Shown: positions 16,570 to 25,964 of the stretch, one piece after another | How positions within the stretch are numbered: the first letter of the stretch is position 1 | Layout: each line of letters begins with the position of its first letter | Assembly (NCBI GenBank): GCA_900547475.1 | Contig: URGW01000014.1 | Location: 12,358 to 76,357 of the forward strand | Origin: an uncultured Clostridium sp. | GTDB taxonomy: Bacteria > Bacillota > Clostridia > Clostridiales > Clostridiaceae | Reading direction: 5' to 3' | Length of the DNA stretch: 64,000 bases | Made by a program: the position numbers and the translations under genes | Notes under the pieces: model-generated | What the model was told of the DNA's origin: nothing | Seen by the model: the letters and a program-made list of their open reading frames with translations, nothing else | The model's database searches: none

Positions 16570-17496
16570 ATGAAAATTGTATTTATGGGAACTCCTGATT
16601 TTGCTGTTCCATCATTAGAAGCTTTAATAGAAAAGTATGGAGTAGAGGCTGTTTTTACACAGCCTGACAGACCTAAAGGAAGAGGTAAAAAAATGGCCTT
16701 TTCTCCAGTAAAAGAAGTAGCTATAAGACATGATATAAAAGTATTTCAACCAGAAAAATTAAAGGATGACAGAGAAGCTATAGAATATCTAAAGGATCTT
16801 AAACCAGATTTTATAATAGTAGTTGCCTTTGGTCAGATATTAACTAAAGAGGTTTTAGATATTCCTAAGTATGGTTGTATAAATTTACATGCATCACTGC
16901 TTCCTATGTATAGAGGTGCAGCACCACTTAATTGGGTTGTAATTAACGGAGAGAGAAAATCAGGTAATACAACTATGCTTATGGATGTTGGATTAGATAC
17001 TGGTGATATGTTATTAAAAGATGAGGTAGAAATAACTGAAAACATGACAGCTGGAGAGTTACATGATATATTAATGGTTAGAGGGGCAAATCTTTTAATA
17101 GAAACAATTGAAGGTGTTGCCAACGGTACTATAAAAGGTATAAAACAAGAAGGTGAAACTTGTTATGCAAAAATGCTTTCTAAAAATACTGGTAAAATAT
17201 CTTGGGATAAGAGCGCTATAGAAATACATAATTTAATTAGAGGTCTTAACCCATGGCCAATTGCACATACTACATATAAAGGTGATAATATGAAGATATA
17301 TGAATCTGAGGTTTTAAATGAAAATAGTAATAAAGAACCTGGAACTATATTAAATGTTAATAAAACCGGTATGAAAGTTAGTTGTAATGAAGGTGTTTTA
17401 CTAGTTAAAAAAGTTCAATTCCCTAATGGAAAGCCATTAACTATTGAACAATATATAAATGGTAAAGATATTGAGGTTGGTTGTAAATTGTTATAA
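16570..17496 (+). CDS. fmt: Methionyl-tRNA formyltransferase
   Basis: Formylates Met-tRNA(fMet) with 10-formyltetrahydrofolate. 308 residues. M-G-T-P-D-F-A-V-P-S-L-E-A-L opens the protein; the catalytic Asn-His-Asp set is in I-N-L-H-A-S-L-L-P and D-V-G-L-D-T-G-D-M. The tRNA loop Y-R-G-A-A-P-L-N-W is present, and the C-terminal beta-barrel domain covers about 210-308. GGAGG precedes the ATG, and def ends 13 bp upstream. Confidence 0.96.
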   Translation: MKIVFMGTPDFAVPSLEALIEKYGVEAVFTQPDRPKGRGKKMAFSPVKEVAIRHDIKVFQPEKLKDDREAIEYLKDLKPDFIIVVAFGQILTKEVLDIPKYGCINLHASLLPMYRGAAPLNWVVINGERKSGNTTMLMDVGLDTGDMLLKDEVEITENMTAGELHDILMVRGANLLIETIEGVANGTIKGIKQEGETCYAKMLSKNTGKISWDKSAIEIHNLIRGLNPWPIAHTTYKGDNMKIYESEVLNENSNKEPGTILNVNKTGMKVSCNEGVLLVKKVQFPNGKPLTIEQYINGKDIEVGCKLL

Positions 17497-17514
17497 TATG
17501 AAAGGGGAAGTTTT

Positions 17515-18210
17515 ATGTTTTATCCAGGATTTTATTTTGACAGAACTATGATTTTGTTGCTACCTGCAATAATAATTGCATTTTGGGCACAATCAAAGGT
17601 AAGTGGAACATATAGAAAATATAGAACTATAAGGACTATGAATGGATATACAGGTGAAAATGTTGCGCGAATGATGCTTGATGCAGCAGGTCTTTATGAT
17701 GTACCTGTAGTTGAAATTAGAGGTGAGTTAACAGATCACTATGATCCAACAAGGAGAGTTGTACGATTATCTAGTGATATATATCATGGAGCAAGTATAG
17801 CATCGGCAGGAATAGCAGCTCATGAAGTGGGGCATGCAATACAGCATAAAGAAGCATATAAGCCTTTAGTATTAAGAACATCTATAGCTACAGCTGTTAA
17901 TTTTAGCAGTCAGGCATCAATTGTTATATTTATGATAGGTTTACTTTTTAGTATTCCACTACTAACAAATATAGGAATTATATTTTTTACAGTAGCAGTA
18001 ATTTATCAATTAATAACATTACCAGTAGAATTTAATGCTTCAAGAAGAGCGTTAAATATATTAGAGGGTAGAAATATATTATATGGTAATGAGGTTAGTG
18101 GGGCAAAAAGTGTATTAAGTGCAGCAGCAATGACATATGTAGCAGCGGCATTAATGTCAATTTCACAATTAATAAGATTAATTGCAATTAGTAATAGAAA
18201 TAATGATTAA
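17515..18210 (+). CDS. YugP-type membrane zinc metalloprotease
   Basis: 231 residues, membrane-bound. A hydrophobic segment at about 9-25 is followed by a cytoplasm-facing part with the zinc motif HEVGH (103-107) and two or three more membrane helices (about 126-150, 155-172, 195-215). N-A-S-R-R-A and the downstream A-A-A-M-T-Y-V-A-A-A-L are typical of the neutral zinc metallopeptidase family COG2738 (B. subtilis YugP). The substrate is unknown. It is embedded between fmt and rsmB, a clostridial arrangement; B. subtilis has fmt directly beside rsmB. Confidence 0.85.
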   Translation: MFYPGFYFDRTMILLLPAIIIAFWAQSKVSGTYRKYRTIRTMNGYTGENVARMMLDAAGLYDVPVVEIRGELTDHYDPTRRVVRLSSDIYHGASIASAGIAAHEVGHAIQHKEAYKPLVLRTSIATAVNFSSQASIVIFMIGLLFSIPLLTNIGIIFFTVAVIYQLITLPVEFNASRRALNILEGRNILYGNEVSGAKSVLSAAAMTYVAAALMSISQLIRLIAISNRNND

Positions 18211-18220
18211 GAGGTAACGT

Positions 18221-19534
18221 ATGAATAGTAGAGAAGTAGCATTAAACATAATTAACAGAGTTTTAATTGAAGGAGCATATTCTAATTTAGTTTTATCTAA
18301 TGAATTAAATGAATCTGACTTAAATGAAAAAGATAGAGCTTTAGTAACAGAACTTGTTTATGGAACTATAAGAAGAAAGAAAACATTAGATATGATAATT
18401 TCTAATTATATTAAGGATATATCTTTAATGGATGAAAGAGTATTAAACATATTAAGAATGGCTATATATCAAATGCACTTTTTAGATAAGGTTCCAGAAT
18501 TTGCAGCTTGCAATGAGGCAGTTGAACTAGCAAAGCAAATTTCAGTTCAAGATTCAAAGTTAGTTAATGGAATATTAAGAAGTTACACTAAAAATCCCGA
18601 TGATATGGATGTAAAAGATAAAATTGATAGATTAGTATATCAATATTCTTATGAGCCATGGTTTATAAGAATGATGTATAAACAATATGGAGAAGAAAAT
18701 GGAAGAAAGATTTTATCAGGATTAAATGCAACACCTAAGGTAACAGTTAGAGTTAATGCAAGTAAAGGTGATTATGATGAAGTTTTTGAAAGACTTGAAG
18801 AAATGGGATATGATGTAGAAGAAGGATATGCTTGTCCTGAAGCTATCATAATAAAGGGTGGAAGCTCTATCGAAAATAATGAGTTATTTAAAGAAGGGTT
18901 AATTACAGTTCAAGATGAAAGTGCGATGCTTGTATCACCTCTTTTAGATTTAAATCCTGGAGATGTTGCATTAGATCTTTGTGCTGCACCAGGAGGAAAA
19001 ACAACTCACATAGCTGAGTTATTAGAAGATGAAGGAAAGGTATACTCTTTCGATTTACATGAAAATAAGCTATCTTTAATCAATGAAAATTTACACAGAT
19101 TAGGGTTAAATAATGTAGAAGTAGAGGCTATGGATGCAACAAAGTTAAATTCTAAATATGTAGCATGTGCTGATAAAGTATTGATAGATGTACCTTGTTC
19201 AGGGCTTGGTATAATAAGAAAGAAACCAGAAATTAAGTGGAATAAATCAAGAAAATCACTTAAAGATTTAGTGCCAACACAAAGAGCAATAATGGAAAAT
19301 GCTTGGATGTATTTAAAGAATGGCGGAACTATGATTTACTCAACTTGTACATTAAATACTGAAGAAAATCAAGATAATGTAGAGTGGTTCTTAAATAAAT
19401 ATAAAGATGCAAAAGTAGAAAAGATATTCTTAGGAAATATGGATAATTTCATTTACAATAATGATGGTTCTTTAACAATATTACCAAATGAATATATGGA
19501 TGGATTCTATATTGCTAAGATTTCTAAAAAGTAG
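18221..19534 (+). CDS. rsmB: 16S rRNA (cytosine967-C5)-methyltransferase RsmB
   Basis: 437 residues. An N-terminal NusB-like RNA-binding domain (about 1-140) precedes a SAM-dependent methyltransferase. D-L-C-A-A-P-G-G-K-T-T-H (about 251-262) is the SAM-binding loop. The two catalytic cysteines of m5C enzymes are visible in D-V-P-C-S-G-L-G and Y-S-T-C-T-L. The family methylates C967 of 16S rRNA. It starts 10 bp after the protease gene and ends 11 bp before rlmN. Confidence 0.95.
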   Translation: MNSREVALNIINRVLIEGAYSNLVLSNELNESDLNEKDRALVTELVYGTIRRKKTLDMIISNYIKDISLMDERVLNILRMAIYQMHFLDKVPEFAACNEAVELAKQISVQDSKLVNGILRSYTKNPDDMDVKDKIDRLVYQYSYEPWFIRMMYKQYGEENGRKILSGLNATPKVTVRVNASKGDYDEVFERLEEMGYDVEEGYACPEAIIIKGGSSIENNELFKEGLITVQDESAMLVSPLLDLNPGDVALDLCAAPGGKTTHIAELLEDEGKVYSFDLHENKLSLINENLHRLGLNNVEVEAMDATKLNSKYVACADKVLIDVPCSGLGIIRKKPEIKWNKSRKSLKDLVPTQRAIMENAWMYLKNGGTMIYSTCTLNTEENQDNVEWFLNKYKDAKVEKIFLGNMDNFIYNNDGSLTILPNEYMDGFYIAKISKK

Positions 19535-19545
19535 TAGGTGAACAA

Positions 19546-20577
19546 ATGTATAATATTTTAGATTTTACATTAGAAGAATTACAAAGCTGGATGAAGGAAA
19601 ATGGTGAAAGTGCTTTTAGAGCAAAGCAAGTTTTTTCTTGGATTTATAAGGCGGTATGGAACTTTGATGATATGAAGAACATACCTGGTGCTTTAAAGGA
19701 TAAGTTAAAGGAGAATTTCACTATTGAAATTCCTAAAATTGTAGAAGTATATGAATCTAATGTAGATGATACTAAAAAGATTTTATTATCAATGAAAGAT
19801 AATAATTTAATAGAATGTGTTCTTATGAAATATAAACATGGAAATTCAATTTGTGTATCTACTCAAGTAGGTTGTAGAATGGGGTGCAAATTTTGCGCCT
19901 CTACAATCGGAGGTAGAATAAGAGATTTAAGTGCTGGCGAAATACTTTCAGAAATAATGGTAGCACAAAAATTCTTAGGAGAAAGAATTTCAAATGTTGT
20001 TTTAATGGGAAGCGGAGAACCATTAGATAACTATGATAATGTAGTTAAATTCTTAAATTTGGTAAATGCTGAATATGGATTAAATATAGGTCAAAGACAT
20101 ATAACATTATCTACATGTGGAATAGTACCTAAAATAAAAGAGTTAGCAGATTTAAATTTAAGTATTACATTAGCAATTTCATTGCACGCATTTAGTGATG
20201 AAAAAAGAAAAACAATAATGCCTATAGCTAATAAATATAGTATTAATGAAATATTAGAAGCTTGTAGATACTATATGGATAAAACAGGGCGTAGAATTAC
20301 ATATGAATATTCTTTAGTATCTGGAGTTAATGATGGAAAAGAAGATGCTAAATCTTTAGCAAAATTATTGAAGAATATGAGTTGTCATGTTAATTTAATT
20401 CCAGTTAATGAAATCAAAGAAAATGAATTGAAAAGACCAGCGAAAAAGACTATAGAAGCTTTTGAAGAAATATTAAAATCACAAGGTATTGAAGTTACTG
20501 TTAGAAGAGAAATGGGAACAGACATTAATGCTGCTTGTGGGCAATTAAGAAGAAGTTATCTAGACACTCAAAAATAA
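19546..20577 (+). CDS. rlmN: Dual-specificity rRNA/tRNA adenine-C2 methyltransferase RlmN
   Basis: Radical-SAM enzyme that methylates A2503 of 23S rRNA and A37 of some tRNAs. 343 residues. The cluster cysteines are Cys110, Cys114 and Cys117 in CRMGCKFCAST. The second conserved methyl-carrying Cys fits Cys331 in D-I-N-A-A-C-G-Q-L-R. L-M-G-S-G-E-P-L-D-N-Y and S-L-H-A-F-S-D are family motifs (most members have M-G-M/E-G-E-P). Next in the operon is prpC, as in B. subtilis. Confidence 0.96.
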   Translation: MYNILDFTLEELQSWMKENGESAFRAKQVFSWIYKAVWNFDDMKNIPGALKDKLKENFTIEIPKIVEVYESNVDDTKKILLSMKDNNLIECVLMKYKHGNSICVSTQVGCRMGCKFCASTIGGRIRDLSAGEILSEIMVAQKFLGERISNVVLMGSGEPLDNYDNVVKFLNLVNAEYGLNIGQRHITLSTCGIVPKIKELADLNLSITLAISLHAFSDEKRKTIMPIANKYSINEILEACRYYMDKTGRRITYEYSLVSGVNDGKEDAKSLAKLLKNMSCHVNLIPVNEIKENELKRPAKKTIEAFEEILKSQGIEVTVRREMGTDINAACGQLRRSYLDTQK

Positions 20578-20594
20578 AGGGGAGAAGAGAAGAA

Positions 20595-21311
20595 ATGGTG
20601 GGTATAAAAAGTGATGTAGGTATAGTTAGAAAATTAAATGAGGATTATGCTGGGTATATTGAAGAGGAAGAATATAAGTTATATGTTGTAGCAGATGGTA
20701 TGGGAGGTCATAATGCTGGAGAAGTAGCTAGCGAAATGGCTGTAAATGCTGTTAAAGCATATGTTAAAGAAAATTATAAAAATGAAGGTAGTAACGTACT
20801 TGAAAATGCTATATTTTTTGCAAATGAAAAAATATATGATAAAGCAATAGGTGGTTTGGAGTACAAAGGTATGGGAACTACTTTAGTTGCTGCCTTAGTG
20901 TATGAAGATGAGGTTATTGTTGCTAATGTTGGGGATAGTAGTTGTTTTGGTATTATTGGTAACGATATTATTAAAATTACAAAAGATCATTCTTTAGTAC
21001 AAGAGCTTATAGATTCTGGAAGTATAACTGAAGAAGAGGGAAGAAATCATCCTAAAAAAAATATTATTACTAGAGCATTAGGAACTAATAATGTTGTTAA
21101 AATTGATATATTTAAAATTGATATAAACACTTATGATAAGTATTTGTTGTGTACAGATGGATTATCTAATGAGGTTTTAGAAGAAGAAATATTAAGGGAA
21201 ATAAATAATATTAATGACTACAATACTGCCTGTGACAAGTTAGTTTTATTAGCAAAGAATCGAGGGGGAAGAGATAATATTACGGTCTTGCTATTTGGAG
21301 GAGAGGTGTAG
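20595..21311 (+). CDS. prpC: PP2C-type serine/threonine protein phosphatase
   Basis: Cytoplasmic metal-dependent phosphatase that reverses phosphorylation by the PASTA kinase encoded next to it. 238 residues. R-K-L-N-E-D at about 12-17, DGMGGH (34-39), G-T-T-L-V, N-V-G-D-S and R-D-N-I-T-V-L are the metal-binding and catalytic motifs. ATG 20595 follows GGAGAAGAG; an upstream in-frame start at 20535 would lie inside rlmN and lacks a site. Only 2 bp separate its stop from prkC. Confidence 0.95.
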   Translation: MVGIKSDVGIVRKLNEDYAGYIEEEEYKLYVVADGMGGHNAGEVASEMAVNAVKAYVKENYKNEGSNVLENAIFFANEKIYDKAIGGLEYKGMGTTLVAALVYEDEVIVANVGDSSCFGIIGNDIIKITKDHSLVQELIDSGSITEEEGRNHPKKNIITRALGTNNVVKIDIFKIDINTYDKYLLCTDGLSNEVLEEEILREINNINDYNTACDKLVLLAKNRGGRDNITVLLFGGEV

Positions 21312-21313
21312 AG

Positions 21314-23401
21314 ATGATCGGTGAAGTATTAGGAAATAGATATGAACTGATAGAAAAAATAGGTGAAGGTGGGATGGCTATAGTCTATAAAGCTAGAGAT
21401 AATAAGTTAAGTAGACTAGTAGCTGTAAAAATTCTAAAAGTAGAATTTGCCAATAATAAAGATATTTCAGATAAATTTAAAAAAGAAGCAACAGCTATAG
21501 CAAATTTTTCAGATGCAAATATAGTTAATGTATTAGATGTTGGTCACGAGGAAGAAGGAAATATAGACTATTTTGTTATGGAATATGTTGATGGTAAAAC
21601 ATTAAAAGATTTAATAGTTGAAAATGGGAAACTAAATTATACAGTTGCCATTAGCATAGGAATTCAAATAGCAAAAGCTTTAGAATGTGCTCATAGAAAT
21701 AATATTATTCATAGAGATGTAAAGCCTCAAAATATATTAGTTACTGAAAATGGATTAGTAAAGGTTACTGATTTTGGGATAGCTAAAAGTTCAACGTCAG
21801 CAACTATAACTAACACAACAACAATAATGGGGTCTGCACATTATTTATCACCAGAGCAAGCTAAAGGTACATTTGTTGATTTAAGATCAGATATTTATTC
21901 TTTAGGAATAGTTCTATATGAAATGGTAACAGGATTACTTCCCTTTGATGGTGAATCTCCAGTTACAATTGCTTTAAAGCATATTCAATCAGAACCTATT
22001 GAACCTAAAAAATATAATATTTCTATACCAGATAGTTTAAATAATTTAATAATGAAGTCTATAAGTAAAGAAAGTGTAAATAGATATCAAAATTGTAGAG
22101 AGTTGATAAATGATTTACAAAAGATAAAAGAAAATCCTAATACTACTATTGGTGCTAGAGCTAATTATGATGATGGTAGAACTATAGTAATGGAGCCTAT
22201 TAGAACTGAAAATATTGTAAATAAAGAGGCAAATGTAACACCTAACAAAAATTTATATTCTAAATCTGATTTCGAAAATGATTATGAAGAGGATGATGAG
22301 GAAGAAGATGATGATTTCTTTGAGGCAAAAAATAAATCAAAGAAAAATAAGCGCAATAATAAAACTATGATAATTCTTGGAGTTATAGTTATGATAATTG
22401 CATTATTAAGTGGAATAGCATTTGGTTCAGGATTATTAAGTGGGGGTGGAACCACTAATAATAAAGTTACAGTTCCTGATATAGTTGGTATGACTCTTGA
22501 TAATGCTAAAAAAGAGTTACAAAAGTTAGGGTTAAATGTTAAAGTTGTAGAAACTGTTGAAAGTGATGAAGAAGAAAATACTATATTAGAAATGAATCCT
22601 ACAGGAAATACAGAAGCTAAAAAGGGAGATACTATAGAGGTTAAAATTTCTGGAGGTGTAGCTAAAATAAAGGTTCCTGATTTAAGGGATTATGAAATAA
22701 ATTATATAAAGGACTTATTAACTCAAAAAGGGTTGGACTGGAATATTACTGAACAATATAGTGAAAACATTAAATCAGGATATTTAATAAATCAGTATCC
22801 AGAAAGAGATACAGAAGTTACAAAGGGAACAACGATTGAACTTACTATAAGTAAAGGGCCAGAAGAAAAATTTGTATCAGTATCTAATTACTTAGGGCAA
22901 AATGTAGATTCTGTTAAGAGTGACTTAGAAGCTTTAGGATTAATAGTTATACTTGAAGAGCAAAAAACTGATAGGGAATCAGAAGATGGTGTTGTATTAA
23001 AACAATCTATTAAGAGTGGTGCTAAAGTTTCCGAGGGGGTTGAAATTACTTTAACTTATGGAAGATATACAGCACCTACTAATATAGATATTAGCCAGTA
23101 TTTAAGTGTTGGTATGGCTTTAACAGATGCTATTAACTCTTTAAATACAGCTGGAATATCATATAGTATATCTGGTGGAACGCCACCTGAAAGTGATATG
23201 AGTTTATATACTGTAAAAGGCTTTACAAATAAAATAAAGCAAGGTGAAACTGTTAAAATTCAGGTTGAAAAAACTCAAAATACTGAGCCAACAGATCCAA
23301 ATGAAGGTGAAGATGATAAAACAAATACAGATACAAGTAATGGAGAATCTGCAAGCACAAATGTTAATGTAGATGCAGGAAATGATACATCAAAGAACTA
23401 A
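21314..23401 (+). CDS. prkC: PASTA-domain serine/threonine protein kinase PrkC
   Basis: Membrane kinase that senses muropeptides or lipid II outside and phosphorylates cytoplasmic targets; in Bacillus it triggers spore germination. 695 residues. Kinase domain about 1-270 with Lys39, HRDVKPQN (133-140) and D-F-G (153-155), then a highly acidic linker (about 319-336), a membrane helix at 351-373 and an outer part. There are three clear PASTA repeats (from about 384, 451 and 519) and a fourth, divergent one. The last 40 residues are a low-complexity Thr/Asn/Asp-rich tail. Ends with a terminator. Confidence 0.96.
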   Translation: MIGEVLGNRYELIEKIGEGGMAIVYKARDNKLSRLVAVKILKVEFANNKDISDKFKKEATAIANFSDANIVNVLDVGHEEEGNIDYFVMEYVDGKTLKDLIVENGKLNYTVAISIGIQIAKALECAHRNNIIHRDVKPQNILVTENGLVKVTDFGIAKSSTSATITNTTTIMGSAHYLSPEQAKGTFVDLRSDIYSLGIVLYEMVTGLLPFDGESPVTIALKHIQSEPIEPKKYNISIPDSLNNLIMKSISKESVNRYQNCRELINDLQKIKENPNTTIGARANYDDGRTIVMEPIRTENIVNKEANVTPNKNLYSKSDFENDYEEDDEEEDDDFFEAKNKSKKNKRNNKTMIILGVIVMIIALLSGIAFGSGLLSGGGTTNNKVTVPDIVGMTLDNAKKELQKLGLNVKVVETVESDEEENTILEMNPTGNTEAKKGDTIEVKISGGVAKIKVPDLRDYEINYIKDLLTQKGLDWNITEQYSENIKSGYLINQYPERDTEVTKGTTIELTISKGPEEKFVSVSNYLGQNVDSVKSDLEALGLIVILEEQKTDRESEDGVVLKQSIKSGAKVSEGVEITLTYGRYTAPTNIDISQYLSVGMALTDAINSLNTAGISYSISGGTPPESDMSLYTVKGFTNKIKQGETVKIQVEKTQNTEPTDPNEGEDDKTNTDTSNGESASTNVNVDAGNDTSKN

Positions 23402-23405
23402 AAAA

Positions 23406-23440
23406 TGAGATTGCTTAATTTTAGGCAATCTTATTTTTTT
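23406..23440 (+). terminator. Terminator after prkC
   Basis: AGATTGC (23408-23414) pairs with GCAATCT (23425-23431) over a 10-base loop, then TTATTTTTTT. Moderate stem, good T-run. Confidence 0.75.
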
Positions 23441-23459
23441 CAGTTTCTAAAAGAAAATA

Positions 23460-23489
23460 TTGCATTTATTTTAAAATAGTGTTTATTAT
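23460..23489 (+). promoter_or_regulatory. Possible sigma-A promoter for rsgA-rpe-thiN
   Basis: TTGCAT (23460-23465), an 18-base spacer and TATTAT (23484-23489), 31 bp before the rsgA start and after the prkC terminator. Confidence 0.45.
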
Positions 23490-23520
23490 AAATATGAAGA
23501 GTAAAAAGTTTGGAGGTACT

Positions 23521-24384
23521 ATGAAAGGAAAAATAATCAAAGGAATTGGTGGATTTTATTATGTAAAAACTACTGATGGATTAATTGAATGTAAGGCAAG
23601 AGGAAAGTTTAGACATAAGGATATGAAGCCTCTTGTTGGTGATGATGTAGACATATTGATTGATAATGGTAAAGGAGTTATTTGCGATATTCATGAAAGA
23701 ACGTCTGAACTTATTAGACCTACAGTAGCTAATGTAACACAAGCATTTGTTGTTTTTGCTATAAAGAATCCAGATATTAATTATGATTTACTAAATAGAT
23801 TTTTAGTGTTATGTGAACACAATAATATTAAAGCAATAGTGTGTCTAAATAAGGTTGATTTAGTATCAGATGAAGAAAAAGAATTTGTTAAAAGTAAAAT
23901 AAATGCTATTGGATATGAAGTATTGTTTATTAATGCTAAAAAGGGGTTAGGTGTAGAATCATTAAAGGAGAAATTGGATGGTAATGTAACTGTTTTATGT
24001 GGACCATCAGGAGCGGGAAAATCAACACTGATTAATACACTAACAGAAAAATATCATATGGAAACAGGTGAAGTTTCTGATAAAATAGGAAGAGGTAGGC
24101 ATACTACTAGACATAGTGAACTTATTGATGTAGAAGATGGATACATAGTTGATACCCCTGGTTTTTCAACATTAGAAGTAACTTTTATTGAAAAGGATGA
24201 GTTGAAATATTGCTTCCCAGAATTTGAGGGATATAATAATCAATGTAAATTTAGAGGTTGCTTACATTATAAAGAGCCTAGTTGTGCGGTGAAGAGTGCA
24301 GTTGAAGAAGGGGAAATTAATAAATTTAGATATGAATTTTATATAAGAACTTTAGAAGAAATAAATAATGGGAGGAAGTATTAA
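23521..24384 (+). CDS. rsgA: Ribosome small-subunit GTPase RsgA
   Basis: Circularly permuted GTPase that checks the maturing 30S subunit (B. subtilis CpgA). 287 residues. An N-terminal OB fold (about 1-65) comes first, then NKVD (110-113, G4) before the P-loop GPSGAGKST (161-169, G1), the permuted order. The C-terminal zinc site is C-x-x-x-x-x-C with H-Y-K-E-P-S-C. ATG 23521 follows GGAGG at 23512-23516; an upstream in-frame ATG has no site. The stop overlaps the rpe start (TAATG). Confidence 0.96.
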   Translation: MKGKIIKGIGGFYYVKTTDGLIECKARGKFRHKDMKPLVGDDVDILIDNGKGVICDIHERTSELIRPTVANVTQAFVVFAIKNPDINYDLLNRFLVLCEHNNIKAIVCLNKVDLVSDEEKEFVKSKINAIGYEVLFINAKKGLGVESLKEKLDGNVTVLCGPSGAGKSTLINTLTEKYHMETGEVSDKIGRGRHTTRHSELIDVEDGYIVDTPGFSTLEVTFIEKDELKYCFPEFEGYNNQCKFRGCLHYKEPSCAVKSAVEEGEINKFRYEFYIRTLEEINNGRKY

Positions 24385-25031
24385 TGGTTAAAATAGCACC
24401 GTCTATATTATCAGCAGATTTTTCAAAATTAGGAGAGGAAGTAGAAAAGCTACATGATGCAGGAGCAGATTTCATTCATATTGATGTTATGGATGGAGAA
24501 TTTGTACCTAATATTACATTTGGAATGCCCGTAATAAAGGCTATAAGAGGAAAAACAGATAAAGTATTTGATGTACATTTAATGATAAATAATCCTCAAA
24601 GATATATTGATGAATTTATAGCAGCAGGAGCAGATATAATAACTTTACATTATGAAGCAGAAAGACATTTAGATAGAGCTATACAATATATTAAATCAAA
24701 AGGTGTTAAGGCTGCAGTTGCGTTAAATCCAGCTACACCAACAATTGTTTTAAAAGATATAATTGCAAGTTTGGACATGGTTTTAATAATGTCTGTGAAT
24801 CCAGGATTTGGGGGACAGAAATTTATTTCATACTCACTAGATAAAATTAAAGAAGTTAAGGAAATGGCAATAAAGGCTAATAATCCTAATATTTTAATTC
24901 AAGTTGATGGTGGAGTAGATAAAAATAATGTTAAGGATGTTATCCAAGCTGGTGCAAATGTTATAGTAGCAGGATCTGCTGTTTTTGGTGATGGAAATAT
25001 AGCAGAAAATATAAAAGCTTTAAGAGGGTAG
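24384..25031 (+). CDS. rpe: Ribulose-phosphate 3-epimerase
   Basis: Interconverts ribulose 5-phosphate and xylulose 5-phosphate in the pentose phosphate pathway. 215-residue TIM barrel. A-P-S-I-L-S-A-D-F opens the protein, H-I-D-V-M-D-G-x-F-V-P-N-I holds metal ligands and the catalytic Asp, and M-S-V-N-P-G-F-G-G-Q-K-F is the phosphate loop. Coupled by a one-base overlap to rsgA and followed after 2 bp by thiN, the same order as in B. subtilis. Confidence 0.97.
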   Translation: MVKIAPSILSADFSKLGEEVEKLHDAGADFIHIDVMDGEFVPNITFGMPVIKAIRGKTDKVFDVHLMINNPQRYIDEFIAAGADIITLHYEAERHLDRAIQYIKSKGVKAAVALNPATPTIVLKDIIASLDMVLIMSVNPGFGGQKFISYSLDKIKEVKEMAIKANNPNILIQVDGGVDKNNVKDVIQAGANVIVAGSAVFGDGNIAENIKALRG

Positions 25032-25033
25032 TA

Positions 25034-25672
25034 ATGAATTGTTTAATAGTAGCTGGAGGGGTTAAGCCTAAAGATGAAATTATAAATTATTATTCAGAAC
25101 AATGTGAATTAATAGTAGGAGTAGATAAAGGTTGTAACTATCTTTTTGAGGCTAAAGTAAAACCGAATTATATTGTGGGAGATTTTGATTCTTCTAATTT
25201 AGAGGTTATAGGTGAAATGGTTAGAGAAGGGGTTGTTAAATATCAGTATCAATGTGAGAAAAACTTTACTGATTCTGAAGAGGCTTTTGAATTAGCAATT
25301 TCTAAGAATGCACAAAGAATTACTTTTTTAGGAGCTACAGGACAAAGATTTGACCATACAATAGGCAACTTAGGTTTGTTATTAAAAGCTTTAAATTCAG
25401 GAATATATTCAGAAATAGTTGATGATAGAAATAAAATGTTTTTAATTAATAAAAATACTGTTGTTAAAAGAGATAATGAATATAAGTATATATCCTTTTT
25501 AGCATATAATAGTAGAGTAGAAGAATTTAGCATAAAAGGTGCTAAATATAATTTAGATAAATATACTTTAGAAATTGGAGATTCTAGAACTGTATCTAAT
25601 GAATTCATAACAGAGGAAATAAGTTTGGAAATTTCTAATGGCAATATTTTAGTTGTATACTCAAAGGATTAA
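25034..25672 (+). CDS. thiN: Thiamine diphosphokinase
   Basis: Transfers diphosphate from ATP to thiamine, giving the cofactor thiamine diphosphate. 212 residues. V-G-V-D-K-G-C-N-Y-L, I-V-G-D-F-D-S and F-T-D-S-E-E-A are the ATP and metal motifs; G-A-T-G-x-R-x-D-H is conserved near residue 98-106. No thiamine riboswitch is visible upstream, so the gene is transcribed with rsgA-rpe. Followed by a terminator and spoVM. Confidence 0.94.
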   Translation: MNCLIVAGGVKPKDEIINYYSEQCELIVGVDKGCNYLFEAKVKPNYIVGDFDSSNLEVIGEMVREGVVKYQYQCEKNFTDSEEAFELAISKNAQRITFLGATGQRFDHTIGNLGLLLKALNSGIYSEIVDDRNKMFLINKNTVVKRDNEYKYISFLAYNSRVEEFSIKGAKYNLDKYTLEIGDSRTVSNEFITEEISLEISNGNILVVYSKD

Positions 25673-25702
25673 AATAAAAAAATAAAAATTTAAAAAAATA
25701 AT

Positions 25703-25753
25703 CACCACTTAGCAGTTACTTGCATAATATGTATAGTAAGGAGTGGTGTTTTT
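25703..25753 (+). terminator. Terminator after thiN
   Basis: CACCACT (25703-25709) pairs with AGTGGTG (25742-25748); inside, TTACT (25716-25720) pairs with AGTAA (25735-25739) and TGCATA with TATGTA, giving a stepped hairpin, followed by TTTTTATTTT. Confidence 0.7.
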
Positions 25754-25817
25754 ATTTTAAATAAAATATTATATTTAAAATTATTTAGAGAATAGAAAAT
25801 GAATGGGGGGATTAATT

Positions 25818-25889
25818 TTGAAAATAGTTGCTATTAAATTACCAAAATTTTTATCATCTATAATTAAATTTTTTACTAGAAAAAAATAA
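25818..25889 (+). CDS. spoVM: Stage V sporulation protein M (membrane anchor of SpoIVA)
   Basis: A 23-residue amphipathic helix peptide. It begins at TTG 25818, 7 bases after GGGGGG, and reads (M)KIVAIKLPKFLSSIIKF followed by a basic end (F-T-R-K-K). The I-K-L-P-K-F-L core matches B. subtilis SpoVM, including Pro9, which is needed to recognise the curved forespore membrane. SpoVM recruits SpoIVA, encoded at 6708. Its place between thiN and rpmB is exactly that of B. subtilis. It is 3 residues shorter than the Bacillus peptide, and the TTG start plus small size makes it easy to miss. Confidence 0.9.
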   Translation: MKIVAIKLPKFLSSIIKFFTRKK

Positions 25890-25964
25890 GTACATAGGAG
25901 AAAAATAGCAAATGCTATTAAGGATATTATGCCTTTTACTTGTATATTATTAAAAGTTAATAAT

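Noticed and set aside
25034..25100. Thiamine riboswitch expected near thiN
   Set aside because: No THI-box sequence is seen; thiN starts 2 bp after rpe in the same operon.
25249..25644. 131-codon minus-strand frame inside thiN
   Set aside because: Antisense shadow of thiN with no recognisable motif or start signal. Similar shadows in yicC, codY, comM, tsf and pyrH were dropped for the same reason.
25912..25953. 13-codon frame after spoVM with an AGGAG upstream
   Set aside because: Too short, overlaps a small hairpin, and no family is known at this position.
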